From positions 138,195-202,194 of the forward strand of contig CAZMTA010000003.1 of the NCBI GenBank assembly GCA_964569085.1: DNA of 64,000 nt. The letters are read 5' to 3'. Both the position numbers and the translations under genes were made by a program. Source of the stretch: JAJCZZ01 sp964569085. GTDB taxonomy: Bacteria > Gemmatimonadota > Gemmatimonadetes > Longimicrobiales > Gaopeijiaceae. Shown one piece after another: positions 51,899-62,128 of this stretch (its first letter is position 1; every line of letters starts with the position of its first letter). The notes below the pieces were generated by a model. It made no database searches. It saw only the letters and a list, made by a program, of their open reading frames with translations, and had not been told where the DNA came from.

Positions 51899-53259
51899 AT
51901 GCTCCCCTTCCCCGCCCTCCTCACCCGCTTCCCCCGGACCGCGGGGCGGGGCTTCCGGGCGTCCCTGCTGGCCCTGGGCCTCCTGCTGGCCTCCGCCGCA
52001 TCCGGAGCGGCCCAGGAGGACGCGTCGCCCCCGGCGCCCGAGGCGGGCACCGAGCTCCGGGTCTGGCTCGTCACCGCCGCCCCCGGGAGCGCCGTGTGGG
52101 AGCGCTTCGGCCACAACGCCATCCGGGTGCTGGACGTCCGCTCGGGCCGGGACGTGTCGTACAACTGGGGCATCTTCGACTTCGACCAGGTGGACTTCGT
52201 CCCGCGCTTCCTCATGGGGCGCATGCTCTACATGATGGCCGCCTTCCCCACCGGCCCCATGATCGACTCCTACGTCCGGGCGGGGCGCCCCGTGGCGCTC
52301 CAGGAGCTGGAGCTCACGGCGGCGCAGAAGGTGGAGCTCCGGGACTTCCTGGAGTGGAACGCCCTCCCGGAGAACCGGGACTACTTCTACGACTACTTCC
52401 TGGACAACTGCTCCACCCGGGCGCGGGACGCGCTGGACGACGTCCTGGGCGGCCTCCTGTCGGACCGCTTCGCCGAGGCCCCCACGGGGACGACCTACCG
52501 CTTCCACACGCGTCGCCTCACGCGGATGGACCCCCTCGTCTACACCGGCATGGACCTCCTCCTGGGAAGCCCCGGAGACCAACCGCTCTCGGTCTGGGAG
52601 GAGATGTTCGTCCCCATGACCATGATGGAGGAGCTGCGGTCCGTGGAGGTCCCGGGCCCCGACGGTCGCCCGCGCCCCCTGGTGCGGGACGAGCGGGTCC
52701 TCCTTCCCGACGGCACCACCGCCGAGGCGCCCCGCACGAACCCCCGGGGCAACACGGGGCTCCAGGATCCCGACGAGGCGGACGCCCGTACCTGGGGCCC
52801 GCCCGCGCCCCCCTCGGCCTTCCTCGTCTACCTGGCGCTGGGCCTCGCGCTGGGAGGGCTGCTCCTCTGGACGGGGCTGAAGGCGACGGCCGGCCGGGCC
52901 GANNNNNNNNNNNNNNNNNNNNNNNNNNNNNNNNNNNNNNNNNNNNNNNNNNNNNNNNNNNNNNNNNNNNNNNNNNNNNNNNNNNNNNNNNNNNNNNNNN
53001 NNCGCCCCTCTCCCTGGCGCTGGTGGTGCTGGCGCCCCTGGCCGTGGGCGCGGGGCGGGCCGCGGGCGCGGCCCGGGCGGTGGGGTGGGCCGTGGCGGGC
53101 ATCGCGCTGGCGGGCTTCCTCCTCCAGGTCGTCCCGGAGGGGGTCCTTCCGTGGACGCGCCAGGAGAACGCCATCCTCTTCGCGCTGGCGCTCCCGGCGC
53201 ACCTGGCGCTGGCGTGGGTGCTGGAGCGGCGGGCGGGCGCCCTCGCCGGGGACGGCTGA
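51899..53259 (+). CDS. DUF4105-family exported membrane protein, interrupted by an assembly gap
   Basis: The N-terminal 334 residues before the gap hold a signal-like helix (about 20-38), then the DUF4105 body: VTAAPGSAVWERFGHNAIRVLDV (about 56-78), DQVDFVPRFLMGRMLYMM and DYFLDNCSTRARDALDD with a conserved Cys. A membrane segment (about 305-325) follows just before the 100 N. After the gap, hydrophobic segments continue in a different frame of the printed sequence (PLSLALVVLAPLAVGAGRAAG ... ending 53259). That is expected if the true gap is not 100 bases but 3n+2. The function of DUF4105 is unknown; NlpC/P60-like folds have been proposed. It is treated as one gene with missing bases. Confidence 0.8.
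52903..53002. other. Assembly gap of 100 N inside the DUF4105 gene
   Basis: Exactly 100 N. Unlike the gap at 36736, the flanking sequences are not duplicates. Reading-frame continuity needs a true length of 3n+2, so 100 is a placeholder. Confidence 0.9.
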
Positions 53260-53303
53260 CCGGGCTCAGTCCCCCCGGACCGCGCCCTCGGCGCCCGGCT
53301 CGC

Positions 53304-53684
53304 TCACGCCGGCTCCCTGAAGGCCAGGAGGTACCCGTCGGGGTCCTCCACCGCCATCTCCCTCTGCCCCCAGGGCATGACCTCGGGGCCCCAGGCGAAG
53401 GGAACGAGGCCCCTCCACTCGTCCGCCAGCGCCTCGACGCTGTCCGGGTGGAAGTAGAGCGTACCGCTGAAGACCGGGGTCCCGGGCGTGCCCACCGGAG
53501 CCTCGGCGTGGAGCTGGATCACGGCGTCGTCCCGGCGCACCTCGGCCCATTCGGGCGCTCCGTCCGCGGGGTGGCGGCCGACCAGCCGGAAGCCGAGCCG
53601 AGCGTAGAACGCCAGGGTCCGCTCCATGTCCGCGACCAGGAGGGACGGGACGACCCGCGCCTCCAGCCGAGCCCGCCCGCTCAC
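53304..53684 (-). CDS. VOC-family (glyoxalase/bleomycin-resistance fold) protein
   Basis: This 126-residue protein has the single-domain VOC plan: RVVPSLLVADMERTLAFYARLGFRLVG (10-36), a central HLQ-like strand (DAVIQLHAEAP), and GQREMAVEDPDGYLLAF, the typical C-terminal strand with Glu. The ligands are compatible with a metal site or with drug binding; it resembles bleomycin-resistance and lactoylglutathione-lyase-like proteins of unknown substrate. The GTG start overlaps the acetyltransferase gene by GTGA. It is the last of three coupled genes. Confidence 0.88.
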   Translation of the reverse strand: MSGRARLEARVVPSLLVADMERTLAFYARLGFRLVGRHPADGAPEWAEVRRDDAVIQLHAEAPVGTPGTPVFSGTLYFHPDSVEALADEWRGLVPFAWGPEVMPWGQREMAVEDPDGYLLAFREPA

Positions 53685-54412
53685 CGCGTCGTCGTCCACC
53701 GCACCAGCGACCCCGCCTCCTCGAACCCGAGGTAGGCCAGGAAGCCGGGCGCTCCGCCGCTCCCGGTGTCCGGCGCGTTCACCGGGAAGATCCCCCGGGG
53801 CGCCAGCGCCCGGATCAGCGCCACCGCGCACGCGGTCCCGAAGCCCCGGCGACGGAAGTCGGGATGGGTGTCCGCCGAGAGGTCCCACCACCGATCGCCC
53901 ACCCAGTGGGCGCAGGCGAAGGACACGAGGCGCTGGTGGAGGACCACGCCGTACACCGGGGCCGACCGGGCCAGCGCTTCCGTCAGCGTCTCGGCCAGCT
54001 CCGGAGGGAGGGGCTTCAGCCGCGCGGGATCGCCGGGCGCGAGGGGACGGGGCGGAGGGCCCGAGGGCCCGACGAAGGGGGGGACCCGCTCCAGGGTCCG
54101 GAGCGCGCGGAGCTCCAGGCGCTCCGGGACCAGCCCCCGCTCCTCCAGCCCCGGGAGGTCCGCCTCGAAGGTGAAGAGGGTGAACCCGTTCAGGTTCGGC
54201 GGGAGGGGATCGGGGAGGAGCTCGATGGCGCCCCCCTGGAGGTGCGCCACCTTCCGCTCCCGGTGCAGGAGGAGGAAGCCGTCGTCCGCCGGATCGCCCC
54301 GGAGCGCCACCCCCTCGTCCAAGGCCAGCGCCCGGGCCACCACCGCCCTGGGATCGTCGGGCAGCCTCGCCAGCACCGTCTCCCGCGTCACGTCGTCCAC
54401 GGCCGGGGTCAC
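53681..54412 (-). CDS. GNAT-like acetyltransferase
   Basis: In this 243-residue protein the C-terminal part (about 165-243) carries the GNAT core VLHQRLVSFACAHWVGDRWWDLSADTHPDFRRRGFGTACAVALI, with the acetyl-CoA loop RRRGFGTA, and ends in FLAYLGFEEAGS. The N-terminal half (about 1-150) is a separate, less conserved domain (DDPRAVVARALALDEGVALRGDPADDGFLL). The GTG start at 54412 overlaps the DUF5996 gene by GTGA; a start at 54472 would lie inside that gene. The substrate is unknown. Confidence 0.85.
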   Translation of the reverse strand: MTPAVDDVTRETVLARLPDDPRAVVARALALDEGVALRGDPADDGFLLLHRERKVAHLQGGAIELLPDPLPPNLNGFTLFTFEADLPGLEERGLVPERLELRALRTLERVPPFVGPSGPPPRPLAPGDPARLKPLPPELAETLTEALARSAPVYGVVLHQRLVSFACAHWVGDRWWDLSADTHPDFRRRGFGTACAVALIRALAPRGIFPVNAPDTGSGGAPGFLAYLGFEEAGSLVRWTTTR

Positions 54413-55356
54413 CCTCCGGCCCGGGGCGGGCCCTGGCGACCGTCGGGCCACTCCAGGGCGGGGCGGTCCCACCCGGCCAGCTCGGCGGCGCCCTCGTAGG
54501 CGTCCTGGGCGAAGCGCAGGAGCGCGCCCTCCGGGTCGGCGGCGGTCCGCACGGCCTCGTACGGCAGCACGAACTCCCCCAGGTCGTCGGTCCAGAACGC
54601 CTCCTCCGGCCCCACCGGCACCGCGGCGTAGCCCTCGGGGCTCGGGTACGCGTAGGCGTAGAACACGGGGTGGGGGAAGGCCTCGCCCCCGGGCCAGAAT
54701 CCGACGCTGGAGACCTCATGGCTGTAGGCCTCCCGGGCCACCCAGTCGGGGAGGTTGGGGAAGCCGCCGGGATGCTCCGGGGCCGGGCGTCCGCTGAATC
54801 GGGTCACGGCCAGGTCGAAGCTGCCCCAGAAGAAGTGGACGGGGCTGGACTTCCCCACGAAGCGCGCCCGGAATCGCTGGAAGACGCGGTGGGACGCCAC
54901 CAGGGCGTGGAAGAAGCGGTGGGCGGCCTCGGCGTCGTAGGCGTCGTGCTCCGTGTCCTCCTCGAAGGGGACGGCGGCCTCGATCTCGCTGGGCACGGTG
55001 TGGATGGGCGTCCCCACGCCGAGCTCCTCCAGGCGCGCCATGACCTCGGCGTGGAAGTCGGCCACGCTGCGGGGCTCGAGGGCCACCTCCGCCGCGCCCC
55101 CGTCCGACACCCGCAGGTCCAGGACGTGGCGGTGGAAGTCGAAGCCCATCTCGAAGACCCGGTCTCCGGCGGGGATCGGGCCGGTGCCCAGGCCCCGGGC
55201 GCCGACGTACAGAGGCACGTGCCACGAGTGGTTCACCCAAGGGGTCCGCTCCAGCCGGACCTTCCCCACGATCTGGGTCCAGAGATGGAGGGTGGCCGCG
55301 GTGTCCCGCCACTCCCCCCAGGGGATGTCGGGCCAGGCGGGATGGGCGGCGGTCAC
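54409..55356 (-). CDS. DUF5996-family protein
   Basis: This 315-residue protein matches the family from the start (WPDIPWGEWRDTAATLHLWTQIVGKVRLERTPWVNHSWHVPLYV) through FVGKSSPVHFFWGSFDLAVTRFSGR to EEAFWTDDLGEFVLPYEAVR. No catalytic residues are established for DUF5996, though the conserved His and Trp are numerous (HSWH, HFFWGSFD). The GTG start has GAGGAGG 5 nt upstream, a very clear site. It is the first of three genes joined by GTGA overlaps with the GNAT and VOC genes. Confidence 0.92.
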   Translation of the reverse strand: MTAAHPAWPDIPWGEWRDTAATLHLWTQIVGKVRLERTPWVNHSWHVPLYVGARGLGTGPIPAGDRVFEMGFDFHRHVLDLRVSDGGAAEVALEPRSVADFHAEVMARLEELGVGTPIHTVPSEIEAAVPFEEDTEHDAYDAEAAHRFFHALVASHRVFQRFRARFVGKSSPVHFFWGSFDLAVTRFSGRPAPEHPGGFPNLPDWVAREAYSHEVSSVGFWPGGEAFPHPVFYAYAYPSPEGYAAVPVGPEEAFWTDDLGEFVLPYEAVRTAADPEGALLRFAQDAYEGAAELAGWDRPALEWPDGRQGPPRAGG

Positions 55357-55429
55357 GGGAACCTCCTCGGCACGGGACGGCAGGGCGGCGGGCTCTCTCC
55401 CCAAACGTACCCGGAGGGTTCCCCCGGGG

Positions 55430-57004
<1,575 letters not shown>

Positions 57005-57150
57005 CTCGGCGTCCTTCCTCGTGGGGGCAGTGGTCCGGCATGCCCGCCCCGGGGCGTCCGCCGGCGGCCCGTTCCACCGACGGGCCGGAGCCAGGATAGA
57101 GGGTCGCCGCCCCGGGCGACAAGGCGGGTCCAGAAGCGCCGCGGGTCCCC

Positions 57151-57179
57151 TTGGTGGCGGGAGCGGGCCCCGCGAGGTT
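57151..57179 (+). promoter_or_regulatory. Candidate promoter of the AEC transporter, leaderless type
   Basis: TTGGTG (57151-57156), a 17-nt spacer, and GAGGTT (57174-57179) end 7 nt before the ATG. The layout matches that at sufU, where the transcript would begin at or next to the start codon. Confidence 0.35.
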
Positions 57180-57186
57180 GGGTGCC

Positions 57187-58119
57187 ATGACCGCTCTCCT
57201 CCACGTCATCGCGCCGGTCTTCGGTCTCATGCTCCTGGGCTTCGCCTCGGGGCGGCTCCGCGTCCTGGACGACCGGGGGGTCCGGGGTCTGGTGCTCTTC
57301 GTCTTCACCTTCGCCATCCCCGCGCTCCTCTTCCGGGGCACGGCGCGCATGACGCTGCCCTCCGAGCTGGACTGGGGCTTCGTGGTGGCGTTCTACGCCG
57401 GCTCCTTCGTGGCGTGGGGCCTGGGGCTGCTGGTGGCCCGGCACGGGGGTCGCCCCCTCGACGAGGCCGCCATCCACGGCATGGGCGCGGCGCTCTCCAA
57501 CACCGTCCTCCTGGGCATCCCCGTGGTGCTCACCGCGTTCGGGGAGGAGGCGTCCCTGGCGCTCTTCCTCATCATCGCCTTCCACTCGGCGGTCTTCCTC
57601 CCCCTCACCATCACCCTCATCCAGGTGGGGCGGGGAGGACGCATCACCGCCGCCGACGAGATGGCGGCGCTGAGCGCGGCCGTGCTCCGGAACCCCATCA
57701 TCGTGGGGCTGGCGGCGGGCTTCCTCTGGAACGTGGGTGGGCTGCCCCTCCCCGGGCCGCTGGACCGCTTCGTGGAGCTCCTGGGCGCGGCGGCGGTGCC
57801 GTGCGCGCTCTTCGCCATGGGCGCGTCGCTGGCCGGGTACCCGGTGCGGGGCGGTCAGGGCCCGGCGATGGCGCTCACGGCGGTGAAGCTGGTGGTCCAC
57901 CCCCTGGCGGTGTGGGCGGTGGCCGTCCCGCTCCTGGGGCTGGGCGGGATCGAGGTCCGGGTGGCGATCACGCTGGCCGCCATGCCGGCGGCGGTGAACG
58001 TCTACCTCTTCGCGGCGCGGTACGAGGCGGCGACCCGGGTGGCGGCCAGCACCGTCTTCCTCAGCTCGGCGATCTCCTTGGCGACGCTCTCCGCGCTCCT
58101 GGTGCTCCTGGGGGCCTGA
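57187..58119 (+). CDS. AEC-family (auxin efflux carrier-like) transporter
   Basis: This 310-residue protein has ten membrane segments. It shows the family pattern: a start with FGLMLLGFASGRLRVLDDRGVRGLVLFVFTFAIPALLF, the unwound GAALSNTVLLGIPVV (about 97-111) and a second similar GLAAGFLWNVGGL region, then LAAMPAAVNVYLFAARYE near the end. Such transporters move organic anions such as malate or malonate with H+. No regulator is nearby. The ATG at 57187 follows GGTGCC. It converges on a small membrane protein gene. Confidence 0.93.
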   Translation: MTALLHVIAPVFGLMLLGFASGRLRVLDDRGVRGLVLFVFTFAIPALLFRGTARMTLPSELDWGFVVAFYAGSFVAWGLGLLVARHGGRPLDEAAIHGMGAALSNTVLLGIPVVLTAFGEEASLALFLIIAFHSAVFLPLTITLIQVGRGGRITAADEMAALSAAVLRNPIIVGLAAGFLWNVGGLPLPGPLDRFVELLGAAAVPCALFAMGASLAGYPVRGGQGPAMALTAVKLVVHPLAVWAVAVPLLGLGGIEVRVAITLAAMPAAVNVYLFAARYEAATRVAASTVFLSSAISLATLSALLVLLGA

Positions 58120-58140
58120 GGCCGGGGCGGGTCGGGGGGC

Positions 58141-58407
58141 TCAGCGGCCCCCCACCAGGTTCCGCACCACCGAGCCCGCGGCGGCCAGCACCACCCCGAT
58201 CACCACCATCTGCTGCGCCACCGCCGGCTCGCCGGAGAAGGCGGCCACGGCCAGCACCCCGAACCCGGCTCCGGCGATCCAGAAGCCCACCGAGTCCCGG
58301 AAGGAGAGCCGGCCCTGGGCGAAGCGCCAGAGGGGGAGGACCAGGAGCATGAAGGCGAAGACGCCGGCCAGGGCGCCGAGCACCATGCGGGGAACGGCCC
58401 AGCCCAC
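58141..58407 (-). CDS. Small two- to three-helix membrane protein
   Basis: This 88-residue protein has three hydrophobic segments (about 8-28, 40-56, 66-82). No family is recognised. The start may be GTG at 58407 or ATG at 58386; both keep all helices. It begins only 6 nt after the stop of the DUF5916 gene, so it is probably translated with it. Confidence 0.65.
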   Translation of the reverse strand: MGWAVPRMVLGALAGVFAFMLLVLPLWRFAQGRLSFRDSVGFWIAGAGFGVLAVAAFSGEPAVAQQMVVIGVVLAAAGSVVRNLVGGR

Positions 58408-58413
58408 CGGCGT

Positions 58414-60723
58414 CTACCAGATCAGGGCGTGGGAGTACTTGATCATGAGCGTCCGCCCCGCCGAGAGGGGGAGGCGGTTGCCCACGTCCCGCAGCCCCCG
58501 CTCCATGTTGAGCCCCTCGTTGTAGACGACCCAGAGGTCGGTGCCCTCCCGGAAGTGGTACCGGAAGCGGGCGTTGACGGTGGTGAGCTCGGCGATGTTG
58601 CTGTACTGCGCCAGCGTGCTGAAGGACAGGCTGGTGTTCAGCGCCACCTGGACCTTGAGCTTGGCCAGGTGGGCGGTGGCGGCCTCGCCCCGATCCGCGA
58701 AGTCGAGGCGGTTCACCTCGTAGCCCCCCTGGAGCTCCAGGTACTTCGACTGGTTCCACGAGGGGTTGAGGGCCACCCCCATGCGGGTCCCGTCGTAGAA
58801 GGAGCCCGCCGTGGCGGTGAAGTCCCCCCGGAAGAGGCGGCTCCGGGAGAGCTGAAAGTGCGCCACGCCCTCGCCGAACCAGTACTCGCCGGCCGGGATC
58901 CCGGCACCGGCCACGGAGAAAGGGTTGAGGACGCTCTCGTAGTTCACGTTCCCCGTGAGGCGGATCTGGGACCCGTCCTTGAGCTCCACCTCCACCTGGG
59001 GGGAGACGACCCGGGACTCGGCGGTCCCGCCCAGCGTGCGGAAGAAGTGGCCCGTGCTGGTCTGCACCGACCAGCTCCGGAGGGGCGAGTCCTCGCCCAT
59101 GAAGCGCTTGTACCGGGCCTGCCCCCCGAAGAAGAGGGTCCCGGTTCGGGTCTGGAAGCCGAGCCCGGGGCGGTAGTCCCGCCCCACCCGGTTGTGCTCG
59201 GCCCAGTACGACAGCCCCCCGTCGGTCTGGCGCTCCCAGCGGACCAGGTAGAGGCCCGACTCCAGCCCCGACTCCTCCTCCAGCTCCGAGTCGAAGGTCT
59301 GGGCCCACTTGGCCGTGACGTACTCGTCCCCCACCAGGCGGAAGGACCCGTCGAGGCCGTACGCCACGTTGTCCCGGAGGCCGCCGAGGCGGGTGGTGAC
59401 CATGGCCCCCACGCCGGAGTACGGGTTCAGCACCTGCTGGCTGATCCGGTACACCCCCATGTTCTCGCCCGGGCGCCCGTCGTGCTCCGCGGTCTGCATG
59501 TTCAGGAAGCCGTAGTCGAGCCCGCCCAGCCGCCCCACGGCCCGGGCCCCGCCCCAGATCCGCACGATCTCCCCGTCGTCCAGCCCGATGCGGCGGGAGT
59601 GGAAGAGGCGGTTCGTGAACCCGCCGGTGGGGAACTGGAAGGTGGAGGCCCGCTCCTGGAAGAACTGGCGCTTCTCGGGGAAGAAGAGGGGGAAGCGGGT
59701 GAGGTTGATCTGCTGGTCGTCGGCCTCGACCTGGGCGAAGTCCGTGTTCACGGTCAGGTCCACGGCCAGGTTCGACGTCGGCGAGTAGCGCAGGTCCGCC
59801 CCGACCTCGGTCGTCGGGTCCGAGTCCATGCGCCACTCCGGCGACGACGCGTCCAGCGGCGCCCGGTTCACCGGGGTCTGCCGCACGCCGGCCAGGGAGT
59901 AGGGCGTGACGTAGACGGGCTTGGACTGGCGGACGTCGTCCAGGACGATGCGTCGGGCCTGCGAGGGCTTGGCGAAGGCCAGGCCGCCCCACTTGGGGTC
60001 GATGGCGGGGTACGTCTGGCGCTCGTTCTTCCGGGGGATGAACCGGTAGGAGATGAGGCCCATGGTCACCCGGCCGTCCACGGCCTGGAAGCCCAGGGTG
60101 GAGAAGGGGATCCGGAACTCGGCGAACCACCCTTCCTCGCTCCGGGACGTGGCCACGTCCCAGTGGGCGTTCCAGTCCGAGTTCATGGGCATGCCCCCGC
60201 CGCTGAAGACCGCGTCGTTGGAGACGGTGCGGTCGTTCCGGGCGCCGGCGGGGTTGGTGACGAACCAGACGGCGGTCTCGTAGTCGTTGTAGCTGTCGAT
60301 GACCACCGCCAGGAGGTCGTCCCCGCTGTAGAGGTCCCGGTAGAAGGTGTTGGTGCGGATCCCCTCGGGGTCCGAGTCGAACATCCGGCCCGAGACGTAG
60401 AGGTACTCGTCGTCGTGGGCGATGCGGACCTCGGTGCGCTCCGTGACGTCCCCCCGGAAGGTCGGGGTGTGCATGACCATGGGGAGCGGCTCCACGTCCT
60501 CCCACGCGGTCTCGTCCACCACCCCGTCCAGGGTGATGGTCCCGTGGAGGCGCGCCACGGGCACCGGAGCCAGGTCGGCGTTGTCCACGATCGGACCGGC
60601 GTCGGCGGAGATGTCCTCCTGAGCCGCCACGCCGGGGGAGACCCCCGCCACGAGCAGGGCCGCGGCCAGGATCGGGAAGACCCGAAGGCGCCGCGAGAAA
60701 GACGAGAAGGGGGCCGTGGTCAA
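58414..60723 (-). CDS. DUF5916 outer-membrane protein with CBM9-like N-terminal domain
   Basis: This 769-residue protein has a signal peptide (cleavage near VAAQ, residue 35). Residues 40-260 form a CBM9/DOMON-like sandwich (LHGTITLDGVVDETAWEDVEPL, YLYVSGRMFDSDP), then a DUF5916 beta-barrel (FFPEKRQFFQERASTFQFPTGG at about 330-351) follows to the C-terminus, which ends in an aromatic residue (HALIW) as outer-membrane barrels do. These occur widely in Gemmatimonadota and Bacteroidota and are thought to bind or pass carbohydrates. The start is taken as TTG at 60723, which gives MTTAPFSSF and then the signal. Confidence 0.88.
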   Translation of the reverse strand: MTTAPFSSFSRRLRVFPILAAALLVAGVSPGVAAQEDISADAGPIVDNADLAPVPVARLHGTITLDGVVDETAWEDVEPLPMVMHTPTFRGDVTERTEVRIAHDDEYLYVSGRMFDSDPEGIRTNTFYRDLYSGDDLLAVVIDSYNDYETAVWFVTNPAGARNDRTVSNDAVFSGGGMPMNSDWNAHWDVATSRSEEGWFAEFRIPFSTLGFQAVDGRVTMGLISYRFIPRKNERQTYPAIDPKWGGLAFAKPSQARRIVLDDVRQSKPVYVTPYSLAGVRQTPVNRAPLDASSPEWRMDSDPTTEVGADLRYSPTSNLAVDLTVNTDFAQVEADDQQINLTRFPLFFPEKRQFFQERASTFQFPTGGFTNRLFHSRRIGLDDGEIVRIWGGARAVGRLGGLDYGFLNMQTAEHDGRPGENMGVYRISQQVLNPYSGVGAMVTTRLGGLRDNVAYGLDGSFRLVGDEYVTAKWAQTFDSELEEESGLESGLYLVRWERQTDGGLSYWAEHNRVGRDYRPGLGFQTRTGTLFFGGQARYKRFMGEDSPLRSWSVQTSTGHFFRTLGGTAESRVVSPQVEVELKDGSQIRLTGNVNYESVLNPFSVAGAGIPAGEYWFGEGVAHFQLSRSRLFRGDFTATAGSFYDGTRMGVALNPSWNQSKYLELQGGYEVNRLDFADRGEAATAHLAKLKVQVALNTSLSFSTLAQYSNIAELTTVNARFRYHFREGTDLWVVYNEGLNMERGLRDVGNRLPLSAGRTLMIKYSHALIW

Positions 60724-60785
60724 GCGTGTGCTCCGGTGGAGGGCCCTCGGGAGGGCGGGGGTGCATGGGAGAAGACAAGTAAGGT

Positions 60786-60822
60786 AGGCCCCCGCGTTGG
60801 AGGCGGTACCTCCCGGGGGCCT
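60786..60822 (-). terminator. Hairpin after the acetamidase gene
   Basis: AGGCCCCCG and CGGGGGCCT (60786-60794 and 60814-60822), with an inner GGAGG/CCTCC pair, form a two-step stem 2 nt past the acetamidase stop on the minus strand. It lies upstream of the DUF5916 gene, so the two are separate transcripts. Confidence 0.65.
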
Positions 60823-60824
60823 CC

Positions 60825-61874
60825 TCAGCTCCCGTCGAAGACCGATTTGGGCATGTGCATGGCCACCAGGACGTGGGGGACGTCGACCACCTCGGCGATC
60901 TTGAGGTCGCCGGCCAGGGACGCCAGGACGTAGGCGTCCTCGGGGGTCAGGCCGCGCTCCTCCACCAGCCAGTCGATCATGTACTCCGTGGCCTTCCGGG
61001 CCGCCTCGTCCAGCGTCGTGCCGTAGGCGGTGACCCCGTAGTGCTCGTCGTTCTCGTACTGGGGCTCGGCCAGGGGCCGGTGGTCCTTCAGCACCTCCAC
61101 GCGGTACCGGATCCGCATGGGCGCCTCGATGGCGGTGCCCGACACCTCCCCGTCTCCCTGGGCGGCGTGGGTGTCGCCGATGGAGAAGCGGGCCCCCTCC
61201 ACGAAGACCGGGAAGTAGACGGTCGTGCCCACGCCGATGTGGCGGTTGTCCATGTTCCCCCCGTTCGCGCGGGGCGGGATGGTGGAGAGCAGCGAGTCGG
61301 TGGCCGGCGCCACCCCCATGACCCCCGGGAAGGGCGCGAGGGGGATGGTGATGTCGTCGTTGAAGCGCACCGACTCGGCCCCCGCCGGAATCTCGAAGCC
61401 CTTGTAGTACGGCTCGGTGAAGCGGTCGGAGAGGTAGCCGAAGCCCGGGGCGATGGCCGCCCAGCCCCACTCCCCCACCTCGATCTCCAGGAGGGTGACG
61501 GCCAGGACGTCCCCGGGGGACGCCCCCTCCACCGCCACCGGCCCCGTGAGGGGATGGATGGGGTCGAAGTCCAGCTCGGCCACGTCCGCCGCCGTGGACG
61601 AGCGGTCGAACTGGCCGTCGGAGGCCTCGGCCGTGTGCACCTCCACCACGGCCCCGGACGGCACCGTCGCCACCGGCTCGATGGCGCTGCTCCAGCGGGC
61701 GTGGGTCTGGTCCGCGGTGAGCACCACGTCGGGCTCGGGAACGGCGGGGGCCTCGGGGCGGGCCGCCTCCCCGTCCTCGGGGTCGGCGGGGACGTCGGCG
61801 GAGCAGGCGCCCGCCGCGGCCAGGGCGAGGAGGAGGGCGTGGGGGAACCGGAACCGGGACGGCGAGGCGGGCAT
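60825..61874 (-). CDS. Acetamidase/formamidase-family protein with lipoprotein-type signal
   Basis: This 349-residue protein's body (about 50-349) matches FmdA/AmdA: TADQTHARWSSAIEPVATVPSGAVVEVHTAEASDGQF, GPVAVEGASPGDVLAVTLLEIEV, and the conserved NGGNMDNRHIGVGTTVYFPVFVEGARFSIGDTHAAQGDGEVSGTAIE. These hydrolyse small amides to acid and ammonia. The N-terminus is not typical: a signal with AAGACS (lipobox-like Cys at residue 24) puts the enzyme outside the cytoplasm. A hairpin follows its stop. Confidence 0.92.
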   Translation of the reverse strand: MPASPSRFRFPHALLLALAAAGACSADVPADPEDGEAARPEAPAVPEPDVVLTADQTHARWSSAIEPVATVPSGAVVEVHTAEASDGQFDRSSTAADVAELDFDPIHPLTGPVAVEGASPGDVLAVTLLEIEVGEWGWAAIAPGFGYLSDRFTEPYYKGFEIPAGAESVRFNDDITIPLAPFPGVMGVAPATDSLLSTIPPRANGGNMDNRHIGVGTTVYFPVFVEGARFSIGDTHAAQGDGEVSGTAIEAPMRIRYRVEVLKDHRPLAEPQYENDEHYGVTAYGTTLDEAARKATEYMIDWLVEERGLTPEDAYVLASLAGDLKIAEVVDVPHVLVAMHMPKSVFDGS

Positions 61875-62128
61875 GGGGCCTCCGTGGGGAAGGCGTACGC
61901 GGGGACGGGCGGAAGGGCTGCCAGCTTAGGCCCGCCGGGCCCCGGAGGCCACCGGTCCCGGGGACGGCCGCCGAGCGGGCCCCCATCCGGTCGCAGCACG
62001 AGAGCGTCCGGCGCCCGCCGGCCCTCCCCCCCGTCCACCCGTGCGGGAACCCCGGTCGGGGGACCGGGGTCGACAGGGACGCGCCCGCACCCCGGGCCCA
62101 TCCGCCCACCGCTCCAAGGAGACGGAAG

